From NCBI GenBank assembly GCA_029907205.1, contig JARYMI010000020.1, forward strand, positions 1 to 56,268: a stretch of 56,268 nt of DNA, in the 5' to 3' direction. The notes beneath the pieces were generated by a model. It was not told where the DNA came from. It saw only the letters and a program-made list of their open reading frames with translations, and searched no databases. Positions 19,059 to 28,348 of the stretch are shown one piece after another; positions within the stretch are counted from its first letter, which is position 1, and every line of letters starts with the position of its first letter. The translations under genes and the position numbers were made by a program. The DNA is from Clostridiales bacterium. GTDB lineage: Bacteria > Acidobacteriota > Aminicenantia > Aminicenantales > UBA8522.

Positions 19059-19808
19059 ATGAACATAGGGGCGGTCATCCACTGGTATGAAACCTGTGCT
19101 TCGACCAACGACGAAGCCAAGATTTTAGCCCGGCAAGGCGCCCGGGAGGGGACGGTGGTGATCGCCGACGAGCAGACAGGAGGCAAAGGGACAAAAGGCC
19201 GGGCCTGGTTCTCTCCCCGGAGTCGTGGCCTTTATGCCTCCGTCATCCTCCGTCCCCCCTCGGGCGATGTCTCTCTCCTGCCGCTTGTCGCCGGGATAGC
19301 TGCAGCCGAGGCTATCCGGCTGAGCGTCGGCCTCGAAGTCGAGCTGAAGTGGCCGAACGATGTCGTCTGGAGCGGAAAGAAAATCGGCGGCATCCTCTGC
19401 GAGAGCGAGTTCGTGGGAGATAAAACGCAGTTTGTCGTCCTGGGGATTGGATTGAATATCAACCAGAGCTGGAAGGATTTTCCGGCGGCAATCCGCAAGA
19501 CGGCGGCGTCGCTGCGGATGATCCTGAAACGACGCGTGGACGGGGAAAGGATTGAGCAGAGCCTCTGCGAGAGGCTCGATTGGTGGTACAAGAAGTTCGT
19601 CTCGGGCGAGAAGGCGGAAATCCTCAGGGCCTTCGAGGCAAAATTGAGTTTTCCGATCGGAAAAGTAGTCATTGTCCGGACAGAAAAAGAAACCCTGACC
19701 GGCACGTTACGGGGGTTTTCGACGGGGGCGAGCATGATCCTGGAAAAGGACGGCGAGGAAATTCTTTTATCCCCGGCGGAAATCCTCGGCCTTGGTTATC
19801 ATGCTTGA
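19059..19808 (+). CDS. birA: Biotin--[acetyl-CoA-carboxylase] ligase, catalytic type without HTH
   Basis: This 249-aa enzyme attaches biotin to carrier lysines through biotinyl-AMP. The start is the ATG of MNIGAVIHWYE; the longer upstream frame overlaps the previous gene. The ligase core has CASTNDEAK, a substrate loop QTGGKGTKGRAW in place of the usual GRGRxGRxW, and the KWPNDVVW motif, followed by GGILCES. The C-terminal SH3-like domain ends near AEILGLGY. The N-terminal helix-turn-helix of the E. coli repressor form is absent, so it should be an enzyme only. It sits eleven bases before coaX, a common pairing of cofactor genes. Confidence 0.9.
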   Translation: MNIGAVIHWYETCASTNDEAKILARQGAREGTVVIADEQTGGKGTKGRAWFSPRSRGLYASVILRPPSGDVSLLPLVAGIAAAEAIRLSVGLEVELKWPNDVVWSGKKIGGILCESEFVGDKTQFVVLGIGLNINQSWKDFPAAIRKTAASLRMILKRRVDGERIEQSLCERLDWWYKKFVSGEKAEILRAFEAKLSFPIGKVVIVRTEKETLTGTLRGFSTGASMILEKDGEEILLSPAEILGLGYHA

Positions 19809-19819
19809 GGAGAGAGGAC

Positions 19820-20602
<783 letters not shown>

Positions 20603-20623
20603 GGACGCGTTGCGAGACACGAG

Positions 20624-21259
20624 ATGGGACGCCAGGAAGCCAAGAGCCGGTATTTCCAGGAGATCGCACGGTTTTTTTTCAGCCTCAGGGGGGCGCCGTT
20701 TGTCCTGTCTTCGAGAGACCAGATGACGCTCTCCTCTTGGGAGAGGCAGCGCGTTCCTTTAGGCATCGTTTTTGAAGGGATCAACCGGGCTTTCGAACGC
20801 TACAGAAAGCAGGGGAGGTCACGCAAAATGCCGGCTCTTTCTTTCTGCGACAGCGAAGTGAGGAGGGCTTTCGGAGAGTACCGCGAGCGGAGAGTCGGAC
20901 GCCTCGGCAAGGTTGTCACGCGGGACGAGAAAAGGAAAAGGGCCCGCGCCGAAGTCGAGCGCTTTCTTCGTTTTCTTCCTCCCGAACTGAGTTCGGTCAA
21001 GGACATTTGCAACCGCGCATTGGGTCTCCTCTCGGGTAAAGCTGTGGCCGAAGAGGCGCTGGAAAAGCTCGAGGAGAAATTAGAGGACCTTCTTTTCCAG
21101 GCCGTCCCGGAAAGGGACAGGGCTGCGGTTCAAAAACTTGTCCAGGCCGAGTTCAAAGGGCGGCCACGGGAAGAGCTGGAAGAAATCTTAAGGCTCCGCC
21201 TCGTCAAGATGTGGCGTGGGAAGCACAAGATTCCTCACCTCAGCCTTTTCTACTACTGA
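20624..21259 (+). CDS. Conserved-looking protein of unknown function
   Basis: This 211-aa protein is not recognised. It opens with a hydrophobic-aromatic segment (FFFSLRGAPFVLSSRDQ, about residues 17-33) and a predicted amphipathic stretch, then becomes strongly basic and helical with Arg/Glu-rich runs to the end (FYY). There is no signal peptide or membrane segment. It lies 21 bases after coaX and five bases before rnr on the same strand, so it is very likely expressed with them. The charged helical make-up and the RNase R neighbour make a nucleic-acid or ribosome-related role possible, but nothing in the sequence establishes it. Confidence 0.65.
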   Translation: MGRQEAKSRYFQEIARFFFSLRGAPFVLSSRDQMTLSSWERQRVPLGIVFEGINRAFERYRKQGRSRKMPALSFCDSEVRRAFGEYRERRVGRLGKVVTRDEKRKRARAEVERFLRFLPPELSSVKDICNRALGLLSGKAVAEEALEKLEEKLEDLLFQAVPERDRAAVQKLVQAEFKGRPREELEEILRLRLVKMWRGKHKIPHLSLFYY

Positions 21260-21264
21260 CGTCC

Positions 21265-23334
21265 ATGGACGAGACGATTCTTTCCGTTTTGAAACAGGCA
21301 AAGCGAGGCCTTGCCTTTCATCAGATCGCTAGCCTAACGGGGGTGCGGGGCCGGGACAAAACAAGGCTTAGGGCCAGGCTCAAAGCCCTTCATGGCCGGG
21401 GCGTTTTGCTCAAGAAAAAGGACAGGTACGTCCTGCCGCCGGAAAAAAATATCGTCAAGGGCGAGTTTCTTGCGACGATGAAAGGATACGGTTTTGTCAG
21501 GCCGGAAGACCGCCAAAGAGAGGACATTTTTATCCCGGCCAGGCACTCTCACGGAGCGATGACCGGGGACCTCGTTGAAGTCGTTTTCCGGGAGCAGGGC
21601 AAGAAAGGAAAACCCGAGGGGAGGATCGTCCGAATCCTTGAAAAAGGCCGCCCTACGGTCCTCGGTATTTACTCAGAGCGTTTCGGCCAGCCTTTTCTCG
21701 TTCCGTTTGACGCAGCCTCGGCCGAGGAAATCCCGCTGAGCTCCAAGGGACAGTGGCGGCCAGAGTTAGGCATGGTCGTGGAAGCTCAAAGGGAGGGGCG
21801 CTTTCTCACTCGGGTTTTGGGATTCCCCGATGATCCCGGCGTGGACACCGAGGTCATCATCCGCCGGTTCAACCTGGCCGCGGGCTTCCCGTCCGAAGCT
21901 CTGGCCGAGGCAGAGAAAATTTCCGGCCGGGTTTCGGCTGAAGACAGACAGAAGAGAAAAGACTTCAGGCGTTGGCTGACCGTAACAATCGACGGCGAAA
22001 ATGCCAAGGACTTTGATGATGCCGTTAGCATCAAGAAGCTTCCGTCGGGAGGTTACCTCTTGGGCGTGCACGTTGCCGATGTCTCTCATTATGTCCGGCT
22101 CGGTTCTGCGCTGGACAGCGAAGCCTTCCGGCGCGGGACGAGCGTCTATTTCCCCGACCTCACCCTGCCCATGCTCCCCGAAAAGCTTTCCAACGACATC
22201 TGCAGCCTGCGGCCGAGGAAGACGAGGCTCACGGTCTCCGTTTTGCTTGAGGTCGGCGAGGACGGCCGCGTGATCAGGGCAGAATTCCATCCATCCATGA
22301 TCAGGACGGCCGAACGCCTGACCTACACCTCGGTGTTTAAAATATTTGAGGGCGACGAAGAGGAAAAGAGGCGCTACGACAGGCTTGTCTCCGACCTGCT
22401 GGTAATGAGAGAGCTGGCCGCTTGCCTGCGTTCCCGAAGGGAGGAAGAGGGAAGCCTCAACTTTGACCTTTTGGAGCCTGAGCTCATTTACAAAGAGGGG
22501 AAGCTTCAGCGAGTGGCCGCTTTTGAGGCGAACGAGGCCCACCACTTGATCGAGGAGTTCATGGTCGCTGCCAACGTGGCCGTGGCCCAGGCTCTCAACA
22601 GGCAGTCTCAGCCGGCCGTCTACAGAGTCCATCCGCCGCCCGGGCTCGCCGACCTGGAGGAACTCCGGGAAACGCTGGCTCATTTCGGGTTTCTTCTTCC
22701 CGAGCCTTCCGAGATAACATCGAAATCTCTCCAGCGCATCCTCGGCCAGGCGGAGGGAAAACCCGCCGAAAAATTCATCAATTTCCAGGTTCTCCGGGCT
22801 TTGCGTCTGGCCGTCTATTCGGCTGAGAATACCGGACATTACGGCCTGGCCAAAAAGGAATACACGCATTTCACGTCTCCGATCCGCCGCTATCCAGACC
22901 TCATTGTCCACCGGGCCTTAAAGACAATGCTTGAGGGCAGGAAAATGAATATCCCCGGTCTTCACTCGATCGCTTTGCATTCATCCGAGCAGGAGAGGAG
23001 GGCCGACGAAGCTGAGAAAGAGTTGACCGAGTGGCGCATCTTCCGTCTCCTCAAAAGGAAGCTTGGCGAAGAATTCCAGGGAACGATCGTCGACTTCAAC
23101 AAAGCCGGGGTGGTCGTAGAGCTTGACGACTATTTTGTGGATGGCCTGATTCACTATGCCGACCTCGACGGAGATTACTACCGCCGCCGGTCTAAGCAGG
23201 TGCTGGCGGGAAAGCGCATGCGACGGACCTTCGAGCTCGGAGAAAGGGTAAGAGTCATCCTGGCGTCGGTCGATCCTGTCGGGCGGCGGATGAATTTCGT
23301 CCTCAGCCGTGAAGAAGACGGAGGCAGACGATGA
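21265..23334 (+). CDS. rnr: Ribonuclease R
   Basis: This 689-aa 3'-5' exoribonuclease of the RNB family degrades structured RNA. The start is the ATG of MDETILSVLK; the earlier frame overlaps the preceding gene. The N-terminal winged-helix part (1-60) is followed by cold-shock OB folds (GEFLATMKGYGFV). The RNB domain contains the catalytic aspartate cluster DGENAKDFDDAVS near residue 245 and HFTSPIRRYPDL further on. A C-terminal S1 domain begins at FQGTIVDFNKAGV. The basic tail common in proteobacterial RNase R is short here. The stop overlaps the next gene as ATGA, so the SelB-like protein is translationally coupled to it. Confidence 0.95.
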   Translation: MDETILSVLKQAKRGLAFHQIASLTGVRGRDKTRLRARLKALHGRGVLLKKKDRYVLPPEKNIVKGEFLATMKGYGFVRPEDRQREDIFIPARHSHGAMTGDLVEVVFREQGKKGKPEGRIVRILEKGRPTVLGIYSERFGQPFLVPFDAASAEEIPLSSKGQWRPELGMVVEAQREGRFLTRVLGFPDDPGVDTEVIIRRFNLAAGFPSEALAEAEKISGRVSAEDRQKRKDFRRWLTVTIDGENAKDFDDAVSIKKLPSGGYLLGVHVADVSHYVRLGSALDSEAFRRGTSVYFPDLTLPMLPEKLSNDICSLRPRKTRLTVSVLLEVGEDGRVIRAEFHPSMIRTAERLTYTSVFKIFEGDEEEKRRYDRLVSDLLVMRELAACLRSRREEEGSLNFDLLEPELIYKEGKLQRVAAFEANEAHHLIEEFMVAANVAVAQALNRQSQPAVYRVHPPPGLADLEELRETLAHFGFLLPEPSEITSKSLQRILGQAEGKPAEKFINFQVLRALRLAVYSAENTGHYGLAKKEYTHFTSPIRRYPDLIVHRALKTMLEGRKMNIPGLHSIALHSSEQERRADEAEKELTEWRIFRLLKRKLGEEFQGTIVDFNKAGVVVELDDYFVDGLIHYADLDGDYYRRRSKQVLAGKRMRRTFELGERVRVILASVDPVGRRMNFVLSREEDGGRR

Positions 23335-24416
23335 AAACGCAGCACTTCGGAGCAGTGGTGACCCTTGAGGCAAAGCGGCAAGCGCCTCCAGCCAAAGCCG
23401 TTATCGTGTTCAAGGATCAGAAGAGTCAGGCGACACTCCGTGTCTATGACGCGCCGGCTGGCGCAGAGCCGGGCCAGATTTTTGTTCGGGCTTTGCTGCG
23501 GCGGCCCCTGTCTCTTAAATGGAGAGACGCCTTCGACGTCCTTGACCCGGTAAAGCTGGAGGTCGTCGGCCGGGGCACGGTGCTCAACCCTTTTCCGGCG
23601 CAGGAAACCCACGGTCATAAAGAAACAGATAAAGACTTCCTCCTGGCACTCTGCGGAGGCGAAAAAGCTTTGGTGGAGGCTCTTTGCCGGAAGAAGGCCG
23701 CGCGGGGCTTGCGGGAACGGGACATCCTTGAGTTTGCTCCGCTTGGCCCCAGCCGCCTTTTGCGTCTCAGCCAGAAACTCGAAGAACAGGGAAAGGTCAA
23801 AATCCTGGAGTTTTCGCCCCTTTTTCTTGTCTCCCGGGAGAGCTTTGATTTTCTTCTCGAAAAGATCATCCGCTATCTCGAGGAACATCACGAGAGGCAT
23901 CCGGCCCAGAAAGGAGTTCACCTCGGCCGCCTCAAAAAAAGATTTGGACTCCCAGAAAAAGTTATGGCTCTGGCCGTGAAGACGCTGGAGCGGACCGGGA
24001 GAGCATGCCAGGCCGGACAAAGGCTCGCGCTTCCCTCGAGCGAAGTGGCTCTTTCCGCCGGAGAAGAGAAGATTCTCGGCCGGCTCGAAGAGATGTGTTT
24101 TCGAGGAGAATTCCAGTCTCTCTCGATAGATGACATCCGGGCCAGGTTCCGCCTTTCCTCGGAGCGGCTGGAAAAACTCTTGGGCCTTCTTATCGAGAGG
24201 CGAAAGGTTTTTCAGGGACCAGAAGGCCTGTACATCCACTCCCGTTGGCTGGATGAAATCATCAGCCGAGTGAAGTCCTTAGGGAAGAAGGAATTGACGG
24301 TGGCCGAGTTCAAGCAGATGACGGGGTTAAGCCGGAAATACGCTATTCCTCTTCTGGAGCTGTTGGATCAGATGGCCGTGACCAGGCGCAAAGGCCCCTC
24401 CCGCGAAATCCTGTAG
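23331..24416 (+). CDS. SelB C-terminal-like winged-helix protein lacking the GTPase domain
   Basis: This 361-aa protein matches the C-terminal two thirds of the selenocysteine elongation factor SelB. Residues 1-95 look like EF-Tu-type domain III (LLRRPLSLKWRDAF to GRGTVLNPFP). Residues 105-361 look like the four winged helices that in SelB bind the SECIS hairpin, ending in the diagnostic SRWLDEI, ELTVAEFKQMTGLSRKYA and VTRRKG. The GTPase domain I and domain II are missing, and no room exists for them because the ATG lies in the rnr stop (ATGA). So this is a complete, translated, shortened form and not a cut gene. It probably binds RNA, and coupling to RNase R suggests an RNA-processing or stress role. 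It cannot deliver Sec-tRNA alone. Confidence 0.75.
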   Translation: MKTQHFGAVVTLEAKRQAPPAKAVIVFKDQKSQATLRVYDAPAGAEPGQIFVRALLRRPLSLKWRDAFDVLDPVKLEVVGRGTVLNPFPAQETHGHKETDKDFLLALCGGEKALVEALCRKKAARGLRERDILEFAPLGPSRLLRLSQKLEEQGKVKILEFSPLFLVSRESFDFLLEKIIRYLEEHHERHPAQKGVHLGRLKKRFGLPEKVMALAVKTLERTGRACQAGQRLALPSSEVALSAGEEKILGRLEEMCFRGEFQSLSIDDIRARFRLSSERLEKLLGLLIERRKVFQGPEGLYIHSRWLDEIISRVKSLGKKELTVAEFKQMTGLSRKYAIPLLELLDQMAVTRRKGPSREIL

Positions 24417-24423
24417 CCGAGGG

Positions 24424-26460
24424 TTATTTCTTCTTGTCTTCTTTCTTCTTTTTATCCAGGGCTGATTTCAGCTTCTCGGCAAACAGCCCGAACGAGGCCT
24501 CCTTCGGGGCGACAGGCTTGAATTCTTCCTTTCTTTCCCTGGCGGCGAGCTCTTCTCTCTCAGCCCCTTCATCTTCCTTTTCCTTGATCGCCGAAAGCGC
24601 TTCCTGTTCGGATTCAGCCAGTTCAATTTTTTCCTCGATGACACGCCGTTCGCTCTTGCGCGGCCTGGGAGCCCCCTCGCCTTCGGGCTTGGCTTTTTTC
24701 TTCCGGACGGCCCTTTCTTTGGCTGGCGCAACGGCAACCCCGGCCCGCACTTTTTCAGGGATTCTGGCCGAAACAACCGGCACAACCGGAATCTCCTCCT
24801 CTTCCTCCTCCGCAGCCTCAACGGCCAGGCCCTCTTCCTCAGCCATCGCGATGACTTCGGGCATCTCCGGAATCTCGGCAGGGATTTCGGCCGCTGCTTC
24901 TTCAACGAGCGGCTTTGGCTCATGGTAGAAGAAGACCCCTTTCTTCTTTTCCGACGCTGAAAACTCGTGGGAGTTGAGGAGAGTCGTCTCGACGTCTTCC
25001 TGGCTGGTTTGTTTGAGGATATCAACCAGGTGGTAGGCCCGAAGAAAATGGAGGGAATATTCGTCCGTTTTCAGCCCGAAATTCTTGAAAGCCAAGAGAA
25101 GGAGTCCGCGGAGATCAAGGTCATCCCTTTGCTCAGTCAGGCTGAGAAGCCGGGAAAGGGTCTCCTTTTCCAGGAAAATGATTTTGTTCGGGAGAGCGAA
25201 AGAGAAAGCTTCGCTGCCCGTGTCAGTGAAAAGGTCCTTTGCCGGGTCGTAGGTCAACTGCGGCACGGCGAGCTTTTTCTTGGATTTCTTGAGCCAGAAA
25301 TTGAACTGCAGTTCGTCTTTCCGCTCCAGGGTGAAGCTCGCCCCCTGAGGAATGTTGTTTGCGGCAAAGTAATCTCTTAGCCCCAGGAAGAAACAACCAG
25401 GCGGATAATAATAAACGGTATAGCTCTTGCCCTCTTCGGCATCGATGAAGGTGTACTCTCGGGCACGAGAGAGCTCTTTATTCAGGCTTTTCGGGACCTT
25501 CACGCCCCCCGAGAGAACTTCTCTCCAGGTAAGGTAAATCTTGAGGGGAAATTCGTGAAAGGTGCTGAGCTGAGGTTTTTCCGCCCCTTCGAGCTCCGGC
25601 AGTCTGGCCAGCGGGGTGGCCATGGGCAAACCGTCCAGGAGCGAGTTGAGGATAGACTTGAGATGCCATCTTCCCCAGCCGGCGGGTGAGACAAAGACGA
25701 ATTCCTTCTTCCATTTCTTTTCTAAGGCATGGTTCAGAGAAAGGCAGGTGATATCGAAGAGATTATGCGAAGCTTCCAACCCGAAGAAAACGTTTGCCAT
25801 TTCTTCGGTGGCAACCGATCGCCGAACTTCCTGCAGATGAGCTTCCGCCGCCTTTATTTTTTCTTCTGGGATGGCCACCTCGTTTCTGGCTAACTGCCAG
25901 AAATCATTCCAATTGAAAAACTTGTCCGACTTGGCAAGCTCCTGGCGCAGGTTTTTCTCCAGGGCTTTGATGTCCCTGTCGGTCATCGGCAACTCAGTCA
26001 AACGGGGGTCTTCGGCTTTCTCCATCTTTTCCGGGGCTTGAGCTTTTCCGGCCACGTTTGAGGGGAGAAGGACCTGAGTCCTGGTCTTTTTCATGTAGTC
26101 GATGTACTTGCGGAACAGGCCTCCGCCCGTGTAGTCGACCTCTAACATTTCACACTGAAAGTCCTTGTAGTAGGCTTTGTTGATGATTTTCAGGACGACA
26201 GCGCCCGAGAAATGCTCGACGGTCTTGCTGCTCACGGTCAGGGGTTCGTCGTATTCCTTGTAGATGAGGTCGCCCACCTCATACTTGCAGGCGGGGTCGT
26301 ATTTGAGGACATCCTGGGCTCTCTGGCCAGCGGTCTTGTGGAAAGCCAGTTTTTCGGTCAATTCTTTGAGGGAATAAGGACGGAGAGTTTGTTCGAATTC
26401 CTTCTCCAGGAAGGCGAGATTGTCCGGCGTGACCTGCGTCAGGCTGTCTTCTTTAGCCAT
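24424..26460 (-). CDS. Large protein of unknown function with charged Lys/Glu/Ala-rich tail
   Basis: This 678-aa protein is not recognised. The first 500 residues look globular, without signal peptide or membrane segments. An early motif (KYEVGDLIYKEYDEPLTV) suggests a beta-rich module; a middle part is rich in aromatic residues (FNWNDFWQLARNE, WGRWHLKSILNSLLDG). From about residue 510 the chain is low-complexity Glu/Ala/Lys/Pro and ends KKKKEDKKK, probably disordered. The ATG overlaps the argF stop by eight bases, placing it last in the cpgS-arcC-argF transcript. It ends seven bases from the convergent SelB-like gene. A nucleic-acid-binding or scaffold role is possible, but I see no diagnostic domain. 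Confidence 0.6.
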   Translation of the reverse strand: MAKEDSLTQVTPDNLAFLEKEFEQTLRPYSLKELTEKLAFHKTAGQRAQDVLKYDPACKYEVGDLIYKEYDEPLTVSSKTVEHFSGAVVLKIINKAYYKDFQCEMLEVDYTGGGLFRKYIDYMKKTRTQVLLPSNVAGKAQAPEKMEKAEDPRLTELPMTDRDIKALEKNLRQELAKSDKFFNWNDFWQLARNEVAIPEEKIKAAEAHLQEVRRSVATEEMANVFFGLEASHNLFDITCLSLNHALEKKWKKEFVFVSPAGWGRWHLKSILNSLLDGLPMATPLARLPELEGAEKPQLSTFHEFPLKIYLTWREVLSGGVKVPKSLNKELSRAREYTFIDAEEGKSYTVYYYPPGCFFLGLRDYFAANNIPQGASFTLERKDELQFNFWLKKSKKKLAVPQLTYDPAKDLFTDTGSEAFSFALPNKIIFLEKETLSRLLSLTEQRDDLDLRGLLLLAFKNFGLKTDEYSLHFLRAYHLVDILKQTSQEDVETTLLNSHEFSASEKKKGVFFYHEPKPLVEEAAAEIPAEIPEMPEVIAMAEEEGLAVEAAEEEEEEIPVVPVVSARIPEKVRAGVAVAPAKERAVRKKKAKPEGEGAPRPRKSERRVIEEKIELAESEQEALSAIKEKEDEGAEREELAARERKEEFKPVAPKEASFGLFAEKLKSALDKKKKEDKKK

Positions 26461-27385
26461 GTTTCTCTTTTTTTCCCATTAATAATACCATAATCGCCTT
26501 CTGGAGATGAAGCCTGTTTTCAGCCTGGTCGAAGACGACCGAACGCGGCGAGTCAATGACCTCGTCGGTGACCTCATCTCCCCGATGGGCGGGCAGGCAG
26601 TGCATGAAAAGGGCGTCTTCTTTAGCCAGGGCCATCAGGCTCGCGTTGACCTGGTAAGGAGCAAAAATTCGGGCCCTTGTTTCCTTCTCCGCCTCTTGGC
26701 CCATGGAAGCCCAGACATCTGTATAAACAGCATCGGCATTTTCGGCGGCCAGGCGCGGGTCATCTGTCAGAGTAACCGAAAAACCCGACTTCTGGCCGTC
26801 CTCCTTGGCCTGCTGGACGATCTCAGGCCTCGGTTCGTAACCCCGGGGAGTGGCCACGGCCATCTGGCAGCCGGCCTTGGCCGCCGCGAAGAGAAGGCTG
26901 TGGCAGACGTTGTTCCCGTCGCCCACCCAGGCCAGCTTGATCCCGCTCAACCCCCCCTTTTTTTCCTTGAGAGTAAAGAAATCGGCCATGGCCTGGCAGG
27001 GGTGAAGGAGGTCGGAGAGGCCGTTAATGACCGGGATCCGGACGCTTGCGGCCAGGTCGAGGATGTTCTGGTGAGCGAAAGTCCGGATCATGATGCCGTC
27101 CACCCACCGCTCTAAGTTCTTTCCGATGTCGTATAAAGTCTCTCTTGTCCCGACCTGGCTGTCCGCAGGGCTGAGATAAATGGCAGACCCGCCGAGCTCT
27201 AACATCCCGACCTCGAACGTCATCCGGGTGCGAAGCGACGGTTTCTGGAAAATCATCGCCAGGACGCGGTGCTTGAGCGCTTTATGAAACTTGTCCGGGT
27301 CTTTTTTGATTGCCGCGGCCAGGTCCATGATTTCATGGAATTCGTAGAGTGTCAGGTCGTGGATGGAGATAAAATCCTTTTTCAT
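26453..27385 (-). CDS. argF: Ornithine carbamoyltransferase
   Basis: This 310-aa enzyme catalyses ornithine + carbamoyl phosphate to citrulline, or the reverse phosphorolysis. The carbamoyl-phosphate motif reads PSLRTR (residues near 51), with Leu where STRTR has Thr. The ornithine loop DVWASMGQE and the HCLPAHRGDEV motif with the catalytic cysteine are present, which separate it from aspartate carbamoyltransferase. It lies nine bases after arcC, with a GGAG ribosome site. Pairing with carbamate kinase suggests a catabolic direction in which citrulline yields carbamoyl phosphate and then ATP. Arginine deiminase and biosynthetic arg genes are not in the window, so anabolic use cannot be excluded. 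Confidence 0.92.
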   Translation of the reverse strand: MKKDFISIHDLTLYEFHEIMDLAAAIKKDPDKFHKALKHRVLAMIFQKPSLRTRMTFEVGMLELGGSAIYLSPADSQVGTRETLYDIGKNLERWVDGIMIRTFAHQNILDLAASVRIPVINGLSDLLHPCQAMADFFTLKEKKGGLSGIKLAWVGDGNNVCHSLLFAAAKAGCQMAVATPRGYEPRPEIVQQAKEDGQKSGFSVTLTDDPRLAAENADAVYTDVWASMGQEAEKETRARIFAPYQVNASLMALAKEDALFMHCLPAHRGDEVTDEVIDSPRSVVFDQAENRLHLQKAIMVLLMGKKEKHG

Positions 27386-27394
27386 GATGTTCTC

Positions 27395-28348
27395 CTACGG
27401 CAGCGAAGCAACAATCCGCGTCCCCGAGCGTTTGATTAGAGCGGCTTTAAGGTGGCTGGCCGACGTGATCAGGACTTCCCGGCCGCCAGCCTCGATGTAT
27501 TCAATAGCGGCTTCGATTTTCGGGCCCATCGAGCCTGCGGGGAACTGGCCCTGGTTGAGGTGCTCCCGGGCCTGAGCCACGGACATGACCTCGATCGGCC
27601 GTTGCTCGGGTGTCCCGAAATTGAGATAGACTTGTTCGATATTCGTCAGAATGATGAAGAGGTCGACCTTGACCTCACGGGCAATGAGGCTGGCCACGTA
27701 GTCCTTGTCGATCACGGCCTCAATGCCCTTGAAAAGGCCGCGGCCGTTAATGATGACCGGGATGCCTCCACCGCCAGCAGCGATGACCACCCGGCCGGCC
27801 CTGACGAGGTCGCGGATAACCCACTTGGAGACGACATCTATCGGCCGGGGCGAGGGAACGACTTTCCGGTAGCCGCGGCCAGCGTCCTCGATCATCGTCC
27901 ACTTTTTTTCTCGGGCGAGCATCAGAGCCCTGTATTTGGAGTAAAAAGGGCCCACCGGCTTGGTGGGTTTCTGGAAAGCCGGGTCTTCTTTGTCAACAAG
28001 GACCTGGGTGACGACAGTGGCCACTTCCTTGTCCAAGGAGCGGCAGCGGAGCTCATTGATGATAGCCTTCTCCAGCATATAGCCCATGCTGCCTTCAGTC
28101 ATGGCATCGCAGACGTCCAGGGAAAACGGCGGGACCTTTGTCACAGCCTCCTCCATCTGGATGAGAAGGTTGCCGACCTGGGGGCCGTTTCCGTGGACGA
28201 TGATGAGTTCATAGCCCTTGCGCACGATGTGGACCATCAGCCTGGCGGCGTGATGGGCGTTACGCTGTTGCTCTTCCTGAAGCCCGCGCTGATTTTCGGG
28301 GAGAAGAGCGTTCCCGCCGAAAGCGATGAGGGCGATCTTCCGTTTCAT
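27395..28348 (-). CDS. arcC: Carbamate kinase
   Basis: This 317-aa amino-acid-kinase-fold enzyme makes ATP and carbamate from carbamoyl phosphate and ADP. The start is the ATG of MKRKIALIAFGGNALL, overlapping the cpgS-like stop as ATGA; the longer frame lies inside that gene. Motifs include IAFGGNALL (nucleotide loop), VHGNGPQVGNLL (residues near 55-66), VIAAGGGGIPV and the ending GTRIVA. The length is standard. The cluster cpgS-arcC-argF implies substrate-level phosphorylation from citrulline or another carbamoyl donor, fitting an amino-acid-fermenting anaerobe. Confidence 0.95.
   Translation of the reverse strand: MKRKIALIAFGGNALLPENQRGLQEEQQRNAHHAARLMVHIVRKGYELIIVHGNGPQVGNLLIQMEEAVTKVPPFSLDVCDAMTEGSMGYMLEKAIINELRCRSLDKEVATVVTQVLVDKEDPAFQKPTKPVGPFYSKYRALMLAREKKWTMIEDAGRGYRKVVPSPRPIDVVSKWVIRDLVRAGRVVIAAGGGGIPVIINGRGLFKGIEAVIDKDYVASLIAREVKVDLFIILTNIEQVYLNFGTPEQRPIEVMSVAQAREHLNQGQFPAGSMGPKIEAAIEYIEAGGREVLITSASHLKAALIKRSGTRIVASLP

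Noticed and set aside
21766-22911. 381-aa minus-strand frame inside rnr
   Set aside because: The RNB catalytic motifs are on the plus strand; the minus frame has no recognisable domain.
24424-24960. Possible ribosomal-type or histone-like basic gene in the low-complexity region
   Set aside because: It is the Lys/Glu/Ala-rich tail of the 678-aa protein; alternate frames there are compositional shadows.
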